Origin: Mycobacteriaceae bacterium
GTDB lineage: Bacteria > Pseudomonadota > Gammaproteobacteria > Burkholderiales > Burkholderiaceae_D
Length of the DNA stretch: 64,000 nucleotides
Reading direction: 5' to 3'
NCBI GenBank assembly: GCA_903970145.1
Contig: CAJCHO010000014.1
Coordinates: 16,913 to 80,912 of the forward strand
Shown here one piece after another: positions 25,469 to 33,637 of this stretch. A program made the translations under genes and the position numbers. The stretch's first letter is position 1, and each line of letters starts with the position of its first letter. The notes beneath the pieces were generated by a model. The model was not told the origin of the DNA. It did no database searches and worked only from the letters and a program-made list of their open reading frames with translations.

Positions 25469-26613
25469 GTCCGGCCCCCGCCGGCACCGAGTCGCCCGCG
25501 CTGCCGCGTGACTGGCTGGAATGCCTCGGTGACGCGCCCCGCATCCTCGTCGTGCAGCGTGACAACATCGGCGACCTGGTACTCATCACGCCATTCCTGC
25601 GCGCCCTGCGCAGCTGCCTGCCGCGCGCGCGCATCGACGTGCTGGTCAATTCCTACAATGCCGAGGCGCTGCACGGCAACGCCGATGTCAATCAGATACT
25701 CGTCTACGTCAAGGCCAAGCATCGCCCGCCATCCCTGTCACTGCTGGCGCTCTATGTCGAGCGCGCCAGGCTCTGGTGGCACCTGCGCGCCCAAAATTAT
25801 CACCTCGCGGTACTGATGAACGGCCGCTACGCGGCATCGAGTGTGCGCCCGGCTCGTGCGGCGCGCGCGCGCCATATCTGCGGCTTTCTGCCAAGCCCCC
25901 TAGCACCCAGTCGCATTGACCTCGGCGTGACTCCGAATCTCATCGCCGCAAAACATACCGTGACGCGCAGTGCCGCGCTGCTCGAGCGCATCCTGCCGCA
26001 GGACGTGATCCGTAACGCCAATGCGCTGCCGCTAGCTGCCTGTCAAGTAGTCGCGCGCGCTGTCATGCGCGAACGCGCCGTGCGCGCCTGCGATCCGGAA
26101 CACCAGGAGCTGCCCGTGATCGCTGTCCATATCAGCGCACGCAAACCCGATCAACGCTGGCCGGCGGATCGCTTTGTAGCCTTGCTGCACGGCCTGGCGC
26201 GCCAGGCGCCATGCCGGCTGGTGCTGCTTTGGGCACCGGGCAGCAGCAGCAATGTCCAGCACCCCGGCGACGACGAGAAGGCCGCGCAGATTATGGCTGG
26301 CTGCAATGGCCTTGCACTGACAGCCTATCGGACGACGAGCCTGGCCGAGCTGATCGGCGTGCTTGGGATTGCGCGCCTCTTGATCTGCAGTGATGGCGGC
26401 GCGATGCATCTGGCGGCCGCGCAGGGAACGCCCATTGTGGCGCTGTTTGGAAACTCGGATCCCGCAGTCTGGCATCCCTGGGGCTCCCCCTACGTGGTCC
26501 TTCGCGAGCCATCCGAAAAGGCGATCGACATCACCCTTGAGGCGGTGATGGGTGCGGCGATGAGCCTGCTCGGGCGCGTCGCCAGCTCCGCTTCAGACAA
26601 GCTGTCGCAATGA
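25465..26613 (+). CDS. Glycosyltransferase family 9 (heptosyltransferase-like), first of a tandem pair
   Basis: The 382-residue GT-B enzyme has the N-terminal GT9 motif ILVVQRDNIGDLVLITPFLRALR, a central VHISARKPDQRWPADRFVALL and the C-terminal donor-site region LICSDGGAMHLAAAQGTPIVALFGNSDPAVWHPW. GT9 enzymes add heptose or related sugars to lipopolysaccharide core. It overlaps both neighbours by four bases. The sugar used here is unknown. Confidence 0.88.
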   Translation: MSPAPAGTESPALPRDWLECLGDAPRILVVQRDNIGDLVLITPFLRALRSCLPRARIDVLVNSYNAEALHGNADVNQILVYVKAKHRPPSLSLLALYVERARLWWHLRAQNYHLAVLMNGRYAASSVRPARAARARHICGFLPSPLAPSRIDLGVTPNLIAAKHTVTRSAALLERILPQDVIRNANALPLAACQVVARAVMRERAVRACDPEHQELPVIAVHISARKPDQRWPADRFVALLHGLARQAPCRLVLLWAPGSSSNVQHPGDDEKAAQIMAGCNGLALTAYRTTSLAELIGVLGIARLLICSDGGAMHLAAAQGTPIVALFGNSDPAVWHPWGSPYVVLREPSEKAIDITLEAVMGAAMSLLGRVASSASDKLSQ

Positions 26614-27629
26614 AAATACTCATTCTCAAGCGCGACAAGCTCGGCGATCTGCTGCTCACCACGCCGCTGTTTGCGAGCCTGCGACGCTCGCTGCCCGAAG
26701 CGCGCATCGAACTGCTGGCCTCGAGCTACAACGCCTGGGTTGCCACGGGTAATCCCAACCTGGATGCAATCCTTTCCTATTCGCGCGTTCGCACCGGCAA
26801 ACGCGTGTCGCCAAGGGCAGCCATGCAGCAGCTCGGTCTGTTCTGGCAACTGCGTCGAGCCCATTACGATATGGTCATCGTGGCCCAGGGTGAGGACTCC
26901 CCCCGAGCGATCGAGCGGGCACTCTGGACTGGCGCCAAGCGCGTGGTGTCCTATGTCGAGCCGGGACACCACTACGGTTCGCACCTGACGGATGCGCTGC
27001 CCCTGCCCGAGAGCGGCCATGAGGCCCAACGCCTGCTCGGTCTGTTGCGTCCGCTAGGAATCAAGGCCGCGCTCGATGACGAGGCGCCGCAATTTATTCT
27101 GCCCGATGAGAGCCGGCGTTTTGCGCAGCAGTGGCTCGCCGAGCACACTCTAAGCCCTGGTCAATACGTCGTACTGGGCCTGGGTGCACGACGCGCGCGC
27201 AAGCAGCCCTGCACCGAGCAGCTCGTGCGCTGGATCCGGCATCTCAAAGAGGACCTGGGCCTGTCGAGCGTGTTCATGTGGACGCCGGGTGACCCGAATA
27301 ATCCGCTGTACCCGGGAGATGACGCGATCGCAGAACCGGTGCTGGCGGCCGCTCCCCCAGGCCTGGTTCCCTTTCGCGGGCCGCTCCTGCCGGCACTGGG
27401 CCTCATCTGGGATGCCCGTACCAGCATATTCCCGGACAGCGGACTGATGCATTTCGCGTCGGCGAGTCCGGGCCGGGTGCTTGGGCTGTTCGGGGACGAA
27501 GCCGAGTTCGCCGCCAAGTGGCGTCCGCTCGGCGTGAACTCACGCCATCTCGTGGCAGCGCAGGTCTCTCATCTGAGCGACGAGTCGGTATTTGCCGAAC
27601 TCGAGCAATTATGCGCAGCGCAGCGCTAG
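26610..27629 (+). CDS. Glycosyltransferase family 9 (heptosyltransferase-like), second of a tandem pair
   Basis: The 339-residue enzyme begins MKILILKRDKLGDLLLTTPLFASLRR and carries FPDSGLMHFASASPGRVLGLFGD at the C-terminal donor site. It resembles its upstream neighbour in layout, so the pair probably arose by duplication. In the donor motif the first has SDGGAMHLAAA while this has PDSGLMHFASA. Its TAG stop lies in a CTAG shared with the convergent FAH gene. Confidence 0.88.
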   Translation: MKILILKRDKLGDLLLTTPLFASLRRSLPEARIELLASSYNAWVATGNPNLDAILSYSRVRTGKRVSPRAAMQQLGLFWQLRRAHYDMVIVAQGEDSPRAIERALWTGAKRVVSYVEPGHHYGSHLTDALPLPESGHEAQRLLGLLRPLGIKAALDDEAPQFILPDESRRFAQQWLAEHTLSPGQYVVLGLGARRARKQPCTEQLVRWIRHLKEDLGLSSVFMWTPGDPNNPLYPGDDAIAEPVLAAAPPGLVPFRGPLLPALGLIWDARTSIFPDSGLMHFASASPGRVLGLFGDEAEFAAKWRPLGVNSRHLVAAQVSHLSDESVFAELEQLCAAQR

Positions 27630-28321
27630 ACGATGCGCACCTGCAAAGGAGTCAGACCCGCTACGCTTGCGACCAGCAGATCGGTGCGCCCGACGGCAGC
27701 GACTCCCGCCGGAGTACCGGTAAAGACCAGATCTCCCGCCTTCAGCTCGAAGTAGGTCGACAGCTCCGCAATGATCTCGTCGACACTCCAGATCATGTCG
27801 GCAAGGTCACCCGCCTGACGCACTGAGCCGTTGACTTCGAGTCGAATGGCGCCCCGCATCAGTTCTCCGATGCTGCTGCGCGCGTGCAGGGGACCAATCG
27901 GCGCCGCACCGTCGAAACCCTTGCCGGTATCCCACGGACGCCCCTGCGACTTGGCCTGGGCTTGCAGGTCGCGCCGCGTCATATCCAATCCGACCGCGTA
28001 GCCCCACACGCACTGCTTGGCTGCGTCAGGACCGAGATCGCGGCCGCCACTGTGCAATGCGACGACGAGTTCGATCTCGTGATGCAAGTCATTGGTGCGA
28101 CTGGGATAGGGCATCTGGCCGGTCTGACCGGCGGCGACCGTCAGCAACGCGTCGGCCGGTTTGGCAAAAAAGAATGGCGCTTCGCGACCACTTGCGCCCA
28201 TCTCGCGCGCGTGCTCGGCGTAGTTGCGGCCCACGCAATAGACGCGCCGCACCGGAAATCCCTTGTCACTGCCGACTATGGGCACAAGCGTTGGCGGTGC
28301 CCCTGGAAAAATCGGATCCAT
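27626..28321 (-). CDS. Fumarylacetoacetate hydrolase family protein
   Basis: The 231-residue protein has the FAH fold signatures: VYCVGRNYAEHAREMG, FFFAKPADAL, HHEIELVVAL with the metal-binding E-x-E, KGFDGAAPIGPL, and DLVFTGTPAGVAAVGRTD. Members hydrolyse C-C bonds, or decarboxylate or isomerise oxo-acids in aromatic catabolism. It is separated by one base from the TetR gene upstream, so SDR, TetR and FAH form one operon. The ATG used gives the standard N-terminus; a longer frame exists upstream but overlaps TetR. Confidence 0.88.
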   Translation of the reverse strand: MDPIFPGAPPTLVPIVGSDKGFPVRRVYCVGRNYAEHAREMGASGREAPFFFAKPADALLTVAAGQTGQMPYPSRTNDLHHEIELVVALHSGGRDLGPDAAKQCVWGYAVGLDMTRRDLQAQAKSQGRPWDTGKGFDGAAPIGPLHARSSIGELMRGAIRLEVNGSVRQAGDLADMIWSVDEIIAELSTYFELKAGDLVFTGTPAGVAAVGRTDLLVASVAGLTPLQVRIV

Positions 28322-28322
28322 C

Positions 28323-28967
28323 TCATCGTCCTTTGTCGTCGCCAGCGTCGCCCGGTGCCTGTTGGCGAACCAGGAGCTCACCTGCCAGATCGCGAATGCC
28401 GCGCATGGTCGCCTCGTCGCGGCGCGCCCCCTGCATGATCAGATCCGCTCCGGCGATTATCAGATAGCTGGTCAGCGCCAGCAAGCGTGCGCGCGCCGGA
28501 TCGCCAATCAATTCCGTGTACAACTCGACGGTGCGGGCGTGGCGCATCGCGTCCGACTGGGCCAGCACCTCGGCCGCATCGGCATTGCGCTCCGCAAAGT
28601 CGCGAATCGCGAGTTCGATGCGAATATTGCGATTCGAATTTCGCCCTTCGTCGAAGTTGATCGCCAGCGAGTGCAGCAGTGCCTGGGCCGGATCATCATC
28701 GGTCACGAGCCGACTCCACTGTTCGGTGCGCTGGCGACGAAATTCCAGCCAGTGCTGCAAGAAGGCGTGTACCAGATCGGCGTGATCGCTGAAATGCCAA
28801 TAGAAGCTACCGCGAGTCACCCCAAGTCGCTTGGCGAGAACGAGGATGCGCAGATTTGCGAAGCCTCCCTCGGCGACCGCATCACCCGCGGCGCGCAACC
28901 ACGCCTGCCGATCGAGCAAATCGCGCTGCGCGCGTTGCTTGGGTTTGACGCCGGTAGGCTGACTCAC
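28323..28967 (-). CDS. TetR-family transcriptional regulator
   Basis: The 214-residue protein has an N-terminal TetR helix-turn-helix: AWLRAAGDAVAEGGFANLRILVLAKRLGVTRGSFYWHFSDHADLVHAFL. The C-terminal ligand domain is variable. It starts at GTG six bases after the SDR stop and ends one base before the FAH start, so it probably regulates its own operon. The ligand is unknown. Confidence 0.9.
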   Translation of the reverse strand: MSQPTGVKPKQRAQRDLLDRQAWLRAAGDAVAEGGFANLRILVLAKRLGVTRGSFYWHFSDHADLVHAFLQHWLEFRRQRTEQWSRLVTDDDPAQALLHSLAINFDEGRNSNRNIRIELAIRDFAERNADAAEVLAQSDAMRHARTVELYTELIGDPARARLLALTSYLIIAGADLIMQGARRDEATMRGIRDLAGELLVRQQAPGDAGDDKGR

Positions 28968-28973
28968 CCGGGA

Positions 28974-29735
28974 CTAGCGAATCATTGCCCCGCCGTCGGC
29001 AACGATCACCTGGCCGGTGATGTAGTTGCCCGCGGCGCTGGCCAGCATCAGAGCGATGCCACCGATATCGTCAGGCTCGCCAATGCGACGCAGGGGCAGC
29101 TCGCGCTCGACCATTGCGCGTACCTTCGGGTCTTCATGAATCGCGCGCGCGAAATCGGTCCGTACCACGCCCGGTGCGATGCAGTTCACGCGGATATTGT
29201 GGGGGCCCCATTCGACCGCAAGATTGCGCGCGAGCTGCATGTCGGCAGCCTTCGAGATGTTGTAGGCACCGATGACCGCCGAGCCGTGCAGGCCACCGAC
29301 TGAGGAGACCAGGATAATCGCGCCATTGCGGCGCGCCTCCATATCCGGCCGCACGAGATTACACAGCCAGATATTCGAGAGCACGTTGTTGTGCATGACC
29401 TTGGCGAAGACTTCGTCGGACAGGCCAGTGGTGGGTCCGTAATAGGGATTGGATGCTGCGTTGCAAACCAGCACGTCAATTGGACCGAGTTGCTCACGCG
29501 TTCTCGCCACCAGCTCGCCCATCTGTTGCTGGTCGGAAATATTGGCGGCGATCGCGAGCGCGTGGCCACCGGCGACCCGGATCGACTGCGCCACCTCTTC
29601 GCAGGCTTGCGCCTTGCGGCTCGAAATCACTACGCGCGCGCCGGCCGCGGCCAGATTTTCGGCAATCGAGCGCCCAATGCCACGGCTTGAGCCGGTCACG
29701 ATGGCGACCTTGCCGGTCAGATCAAATAGACGCAT
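28974..29735 (-). CDS. Short-chain dehydrogenase/reductase
   Basis: The 253-residue classical SDR has the NAD(P) motif TGSSRGIGRS (TGxxxGxG) near residue 15, NAAS at about 92, catalytic Ser in LVSSVGG (about 144), YNISK Tyr-x-x-x-Lys (about 157) and the typical end YITGQVIVADGGAM. It is first in the operon with TetR and FAH genes, suggesting oxidation of a hydroxy-acyl or alicyclic intermediate. The substrate cannot be deduced. Confidence 0.92.
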   Translation of the reverse strand: MRLFDLTGKVAIVTGSSRGIGRSIAENLAAAGARVVISSRKAQACEEVAQSIRVAGGHALAIAANISDQQQMGELVARTREQLGPIDVLVCNAASNPYYGPTTGLSDEVFAKVMHNNVLSNIWLCNLVRPDMEARRNGAIILVSSVGGLHGSAVIGAYNISKAADMQLARNLAVEWGPHNIRVNCIAPGVVRTDFARAIHEDPKVRAMVERELPLRRIGEPDDIGGIALMLASAAGNYITGQVIVADGGAMIR

Positions 29736-29843
29736 GAACTCACGACTGAAAATTGGAAGGCCGCACTCTATCAGTGAGCTACGGTCTCCAAACAGTAGTG
29801 TATGGCAACCCGCCCGTCAAGAGCGCGCCCGCCGCTGCGACGC

Positions 29844-31403
29844 TCAGCTCGGCGAAAGCACATCTTCGTAATCGGCCCGGTTGGTCGCGTCGCTGCTCGG
29901 CCGAACTCCGAGACTGCGCAGCACCACCGTGATGACGGCGGCCACCAGCAGATTGAGCACCAGCGCATAGAGAGCCGCGTAACCCGGAATCGTGTAGTCA
30001 AAAATCTTCAGGGCATAGTTGGCGCTCTTGAAGGCATTCGAATAGGCGACCCAGCTGCCAAACCCTATGCCCGCGAGCCAGCCGATCACGAGCCCCCGGT
30101 GATCGAGCCAGCGTGTGTAGAGTCCGACGAATACGGCTGGCAGCGTCTGAATGATCCACACGCCGCCAAGCAGCTGCAGCTGAATCGCGTATTGGCGATC
30201 CATGAAGATGATGAAAATCAGGGCGCCCGCCTTGACGACCAGCGACACCAGCTTCGCCACGCGGGTTTCCTGTTCAGGCGTGCAGCTGCGATTGATGAAT
30301 TCTCGATAGATATTGCGGGTGAACAGATTTGCCGAAGCAATCGACATGATCGCAGCGGGGACCAGAGCGCCGATGGCAATCGCGGCGAAGGCTAGGCCGA
30401 CGAACCAGGATGGGAACATCTCGATGAAAAGTGCCGGCACCGAAAACTGTGCGCTGTAAACCTTGAAATACGCGGCGTACTTGTCCATCTTGTCGACGCC
30501 CGCGGCCAGCGCCATGTAGCCAAGCAGTGCCATCAAGCCAAGCAGCAGCGAATAGGCCGGCAGCAGTGCCATATTGCGGCGAATGGTATTGCCGCCGCGC
30601 GAGCTGAGCACCGCCGTGACCGAGTGCGGATACAGAAACAGCGCGAGCGCCGAGCCCAGTGCCAGCGTCGCATAGGCCGAAAAGCCGTTCAGGCTGTCGG
30701 TCGACGGCGCCTTTAAGAGCAGCTTCGCATCCGGCACCTTGTCGAAAATCGCCCCGATCCCGCCAAGCTTGAGCGGAATGATGATCATTGCCGCAGCGAT
30801 GGTGATGTAGATCAGGAGATCCTTGACTACCGCGATCAGCGCTGGCGCGCGCAGACCGCTGGTGTAGGTGTAGGCAGCCAGGATCGCAAAACTGATAATC
30901 AGTGGCATCTCGCCGAGGATCCCCTGGGTCGGAAAACCGAGTGCAGCTACGACCACCTGGATACCAACGAGCTGCAAAGCGATGTAGGGCATCGTGGCGA
31001 GAATGCCGGTCACGGCAATCACTAGCGCGAGCGTCGGGCTGCCGTAGCGCGCGCGCACAAAGTCTGCCGGGGTCACGCAGCCATGGCGCTTGCAGACCGC
31101 CCAGAGCTTGGGCAGCACGCAAAAACCCAGCGGATAGATCAGGATGGTATAGGGGACCGCGAAAAATCCGACCGCGCCGGCACCGAAAATCGCCGCGGGC
31201 ACGGCCACGAAGGTGTAGGCGGTATAAAGGTCACCCCCGACCAGGAACCACGACACCACCGTTCCGAAGCGGCTGCCAGCAAGGCCCCACTCGTGCAAGG
31301 AAGTCATGTCGCCGCGGCGCCATCTGGCGGCAACGAAACCAAGTACCGTCACGACCACGAAAAAGAAAACGAAAACGCCGCTTGCCACCAGATCCATTTC
31401 CAT
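29844..31403 (-). CDS. Sodium:solute symporter, monocarboxylate-permease-like
   Basis: The 519-residue protein has about 13 transmembrane helices of the SSS family: GSRFGTVVSWFLVGGDLYTAYTFVAVP near the N-terminus, then YKRHGCVTPADFVRARYGSP-like loop sequence and FAAIAIGALVPAAIMSIASANLFTRNIY. It most resembles MctP-type monocarboxylate uptake permeases. A 64-residue DUF3311 protein lies 14 bases upstream on the same strand, the usual partner. Likely substrates are small organic acids; this is inference. Confidence 0.86.
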   Translation of the reverse strand: MEMDLVASGVFVFFFVVVTVLGFVAARWRRGDMTSLHEWGLAGSRFGTVVSWFLVGGDLYTAYTFVAVPAAIFGAGAVGFFAVPYTILIYPLGFCVLPKLWAVCKRHGCVTPADFVRARYGSPTLALVIAVTGILATMPYIALQLVGIQVVVAALGFPTQGILGEMPLIISFAILAAYTYTSGLRAPALIAVVKDLLIYITIAAAMIIIPLKLGGIGAIFDKVPDAKLLLKAPSTDSLNGFSAYATLALGSALALFLYPHSVTAVLSSRGGNTIRRNMALLPAYSLLLGLMALLGYMALAAGVDKMDKYAAYFKVYSAQFSVPALFIEMFPSWFVGLAFAAIAIGALVPAAIMSIASANLFTRNIYREFINRSCTPEQETRVAKLVSLVVKAGALIFIIFMDRQYAIQLQLLGGVWIIQTLPAVFVGLYTRWLDHRGLVIGWLAGIGFGSWVAYSNAFKSANYALKIFDYTIPGYAALYALVLNLLVAAVITVVLRSLGVRPSSDATNRADYEDVLSPS

Positions 31404-31417
31404 GCGCGCTCTCCGAC

Positions 31418-31612
31418 TCAGGACTTATATTTTTTGTAGACGATCCCGATCAGGACGGCGGATACCGGAACCCACAGGAGCTGGTACCAGTAGAAAAACG
31501 GGAATCCGAACAGGCTTGGCTCCTTCATGTTGTAGAAGGGCACCCACAATACCCCGACGACGGGCAGCAGGATCAGCACATACCAGGCACGACTGGGCTT
31601 TTTCGCTTGCAT
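31418..31612 (-). CDS. DUF3311 small membrane protein, symporter partner
   Basis: The 64-residue protein has two transmembrane helices (WYVLILLPVVGVLWVPFYN and FPFFYWYQLLWVPVSAVLIGIVY) and a basic C-terminus. It matches the DUF3311 family, consistently found next to SSS transporters, and probably assists the transporter encoded just downstream. It begins the transcription unit. Confidence 0.85.
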   Translation of the reverse strand: MQAKKPSRAWYVLILLPVVGVLWVPFYNMKEPSLFGFPFFYWYQLLWVPVSAVLIGIVYKKYKS

Positions 31613-31727
31613 CCTTCGTCCCCTCTTTGGTGTGCGCGCGGTCAGCTTGATGTGCGGCGCGTCTTAACAGCAGTTTATCGCGCGCGGGAGCCGGGTGCCC
31701 CACAGGGTTATCCCCAATGCAGGCGCG

Positions 31728-31877
31728 CTAGTGAAAGATCCGGCTGAACATCGACAGATCGCAGCAGCCGTCAAGGTAGGTGAAGGCAAACCAGGTCAGT
31801 GCACCGCAAAAAATCCAGCTCAAAAGGCATACCACCAGCAAACGCATCACTTTCGGAGACTTGGCCTTCTCGTCCAT
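31728..31877 (-). CDS. 49-residue single-span membrane protein coupled to an AspH-type dioxygenase
   Basis: The ATG overlaps the TGA stop of the upstream dioxygenase gene (ATGA). The protein has a charged start (MDEKAKSPKVMR), one transmembrane helix (LLVVCLLSWIFCGALTWFAF) and a short Cys-containing tail (DGCCDLSMFSRIFH). No family is recognised. The tight coupling argues that it works with the dioxygenase, perhaps as an anchor or stabiliser; that is inference. Confidence 0.62.
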   Translation of the reverse strand: MDEKAKSPKVMRLLVVCLLSWIFCGALTWFAFTYLDGCCDLSMFSRIFH

Positions 31878-32566
31878 CAGAAGGACTCCATCCCAGTCAG
31901 GCGCACACCCGCACCGACCACGGTGACGATGGCTCGCGACAGCAGTTTCAGGTCCCATGGCATTTCCGGACGCCAAACGTCCAGCAGCAGCGCCGCCCGC
32001 ATCTGCTCGCTGTTATTGGTCACTTCGTGGGTGTAGGTATCGTCCCAGAGCAGACTGTCACCGTCAGCAAGGTAATGCGGCACGCCGTCGATGGTCAGCA
32101 CCGCAGCCGCCCTGCCATCGGATGCCAGAGGCACCGACAGCCCGAGGTGAAACCGCACAATGCCGCGAAATGGCCCGCGATGGGGCGGGATATGTTTGTG
32201 GGGAGCGAGAAAGGAAATCGATGCGGAAAGCACCTCGGGACAGGCTCGCAGAAGTTTGGCGGTGCGCGGACAGCGCGCCATGTTGCGCGCTACGCTGACT
32301 CCATATGCCTTGAGCACGAACAGGCGCCAATCACGATCATCGTTGGCCGATATGTCGGCCTGGGATGCCATGAGCTCATGAAAGCGCGGCACCGAGGCAA
32401 TCCGCCCGGCAACTTCAAGCGCCTCCTCGCGCACGGCGCGCCACTGCTCAACGAAACGCGCGCCATTCGGGAAAAAGCGCTCGGCATCCAGCACGGCAGG
32501 GCCCTGCAGGCGGTGATCGTAAACCTTGCGTAAAAGGTCTCCCGCACCATCGTACAAACGGTTCAT
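31877..32566 (-). CDS. Aspartyl/asparaginyl beta-hydroxylase-family (LpxO-like) dioxygenase
   Basis: The 229-residue iron/2-oxoglutarate enzyme has APHKHIPPHRGPFRGIVRFH (residues 121-140) with candidate iron ligands and the 2-oxoglutarate Arg, and DGDSLLWDDTYTHEVTN with the second His180. The AspH family includes LpxO, which hydroxylates lipid A acyl chains, as well as peptide hydroxylases. This protein has no membrane helix, but a one-helix protein is coupled downstream. I chose the ATG beginning MNRLYDGAG; a GTG nine codons earlier is possible. Substrate is unknown. Confidence 0.82.
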   Translation of the reverse strand: MNRLYDGAGDLLRKVYDHRLQGPAVLDAERFFPNGARFVEQWRAVREEALEVAGRIASVPRFHELMASQADISANDDRDWRLFVLKAYGVSVARNMARCPRTAKLLRACPEVLSASISFLAPHKHIPPHRGPFRGIVRFHLGLSVPLASDGRAAAVLTIDGVPHYLADGDSLLWDDTYTHEVTNNSEQMRAALLLDVWRPEMPWDLKLLSRAIVTVVGAGVRLTGMESF

Positions 32567-32657
32567 CGAAGCGCTAGATAGGTAGCTCGCCACAGGCGAA
32601 ACACCATAAGTCTAGCGCATCCGCCTAGCCGCTCCGCCCGTTCGCCCGCAGGCGCGC

Positions 32658-33335
32658 TCAGTCCGGCCGATAAAGCTTTGGAAACTGCGCCTTGAGCGCC
32701 GCTACCTTGGGCAGATCGTTATAGACGATGTAAGGATTGTCCGGGTGCCGCCGCAGGTAGTCCTGATGGTAATCCTCAGCCGGGTAGAAAGTGTCGAGAG
32801 GACTGACCACGGTCTTTATGGAATCCTTATAAACCTTGGCCTGCTCGAGCTGCTGGATATAGGCTCGCGCGACGCTGTCCTGGTCGGGAGTCAGCGTGAA
32901 GATTCCCGATCGATACTGGGTACCGTAGTCAGGCCCCTGGCGGTTCAGTTCGGTCGGGTCGTGAGCCACCTCGAAGAACACTTTCAAGAGCTGCCCGTAG
33001 CTCACTTGCGCCGGATCGTAGACCACCCTTACCGACTCGGCATGCCCCGTGGTCCCGCTGGAGACCGCGTTGTAATCCGGATTCTTCAAGGTGCCACCGG
33101 CATAGCCCGAGGTGGCACGCACCACGCCTTTGACGTGCGAAAACACCCCCTGGATGCCCCAGAAGCAACCACCGGCAAATACGGCTGTCTGTTCCTTGGC
33201 GCCATTGCTCGTGAGCGTGAGGTCGCGCGCCGGATCCGGCAGCTCGATGGCCGTCGCCGGCCAGAAGTAAATCCCCAGTAAAAGCGCGATTGCGCCCGTC
33301 AATAGTGTCAGGGGTCGATTCAGTCGCAGGCCCAT
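32658..33335 (-). CDS. msrA: Exported peptide methionine sulfoxide reductase A
   Basis: The 225-residue protein has an N-terminal hydrophobic segment (LTLLTGAIALLLGIYFW), so it is probably membrane-anchored or periplasmic. MsrA motif GGCFWG has catalytic Cys57, followed by GYAGG, GHAESVRVVYDP, GTQYRSGIF and the closing EDYHQDYL. No other cysteine lies downstream, so the usual resolving Cys residues are absent; recycling must differ from E. coli MsrA. GGAG lies 8 bases before the start. It reduces S-methionine sulfoxide in proteins. Confidence 0.93.
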   Translation of the reverse strand: MGLRLNRPLTLLTGAIALLLGIYFWPATAIELPDPARDLTLTSNGAKEQTAVFAGGCFWGIQGVFSHVKGVVRATSGYAGGTLKNPDYNAVSSGTTGHAESVRVVYDPAQVSYGQLLKVFFEVAHDPTELNRQGPDYGTQYRSGIFTLTPDQDSVARAYIQQLEQAKVYKDSIKTVVSPLDTFYPAEDYHQDYLRRHPDNPYIVYNDLPKVAALKAQFPKLYRPD

Positions 33336-33536
33336 GTCATCACTCCAGAAGTCGCTGGCGCACAAAGGTGCCGCCTGCCCATCAGTCGCGCGTGCAGCGC
33401 GCACCTTACAGTGCAAACTGGGCGCCCCATTTCCAGTGTAAACCGGGATTCAACGCAGCGTGCCTTTGCTATCACTCCTACTATCAGATAAGAGGATGTG
33501 GCACCTGGCTAGCCGTTTACAAGCGTCGGCGCGAGG

Positions 33537-33574
33537 ATCCGGGATACCGGGCAGGCGAGCGCCCGGATACTTTT
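33537..33574 (+). terminator. Hairpin with T-run in the leader of the VTT-type gene
   Basis: CCGGGC (33547-33552) pairs with GCCCGG (33561-33566), and ATCCGGG (33537-33543) can alternatively pair with CCCGGAT (33562-33568). ATACTTTT follows. On the + strand this resembles an intrinsic terminator 64 bases upstream of a start codon, or a leader structure with two alternative stems. The rest of 33336-33637, the divergent gap between msrA and the VTT gene, shows nothing else I can support. Confidence 0.4.
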
Positions 33575-33637
33575 CCGGTTACCCTAGGCACCCAGCCCGC
33601 CCGGCCGCATCGCGCAGCACGCCGCAGAGCCCGCCTG

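Noticed and set aside
28263..29303. Long + strand open frame opposite the FAH, TetR and SDR genes
   Set aside because: Each opposite-strand gene has a clear family and the frame has no domain; it is an antisense shadow of GC-rich coding.
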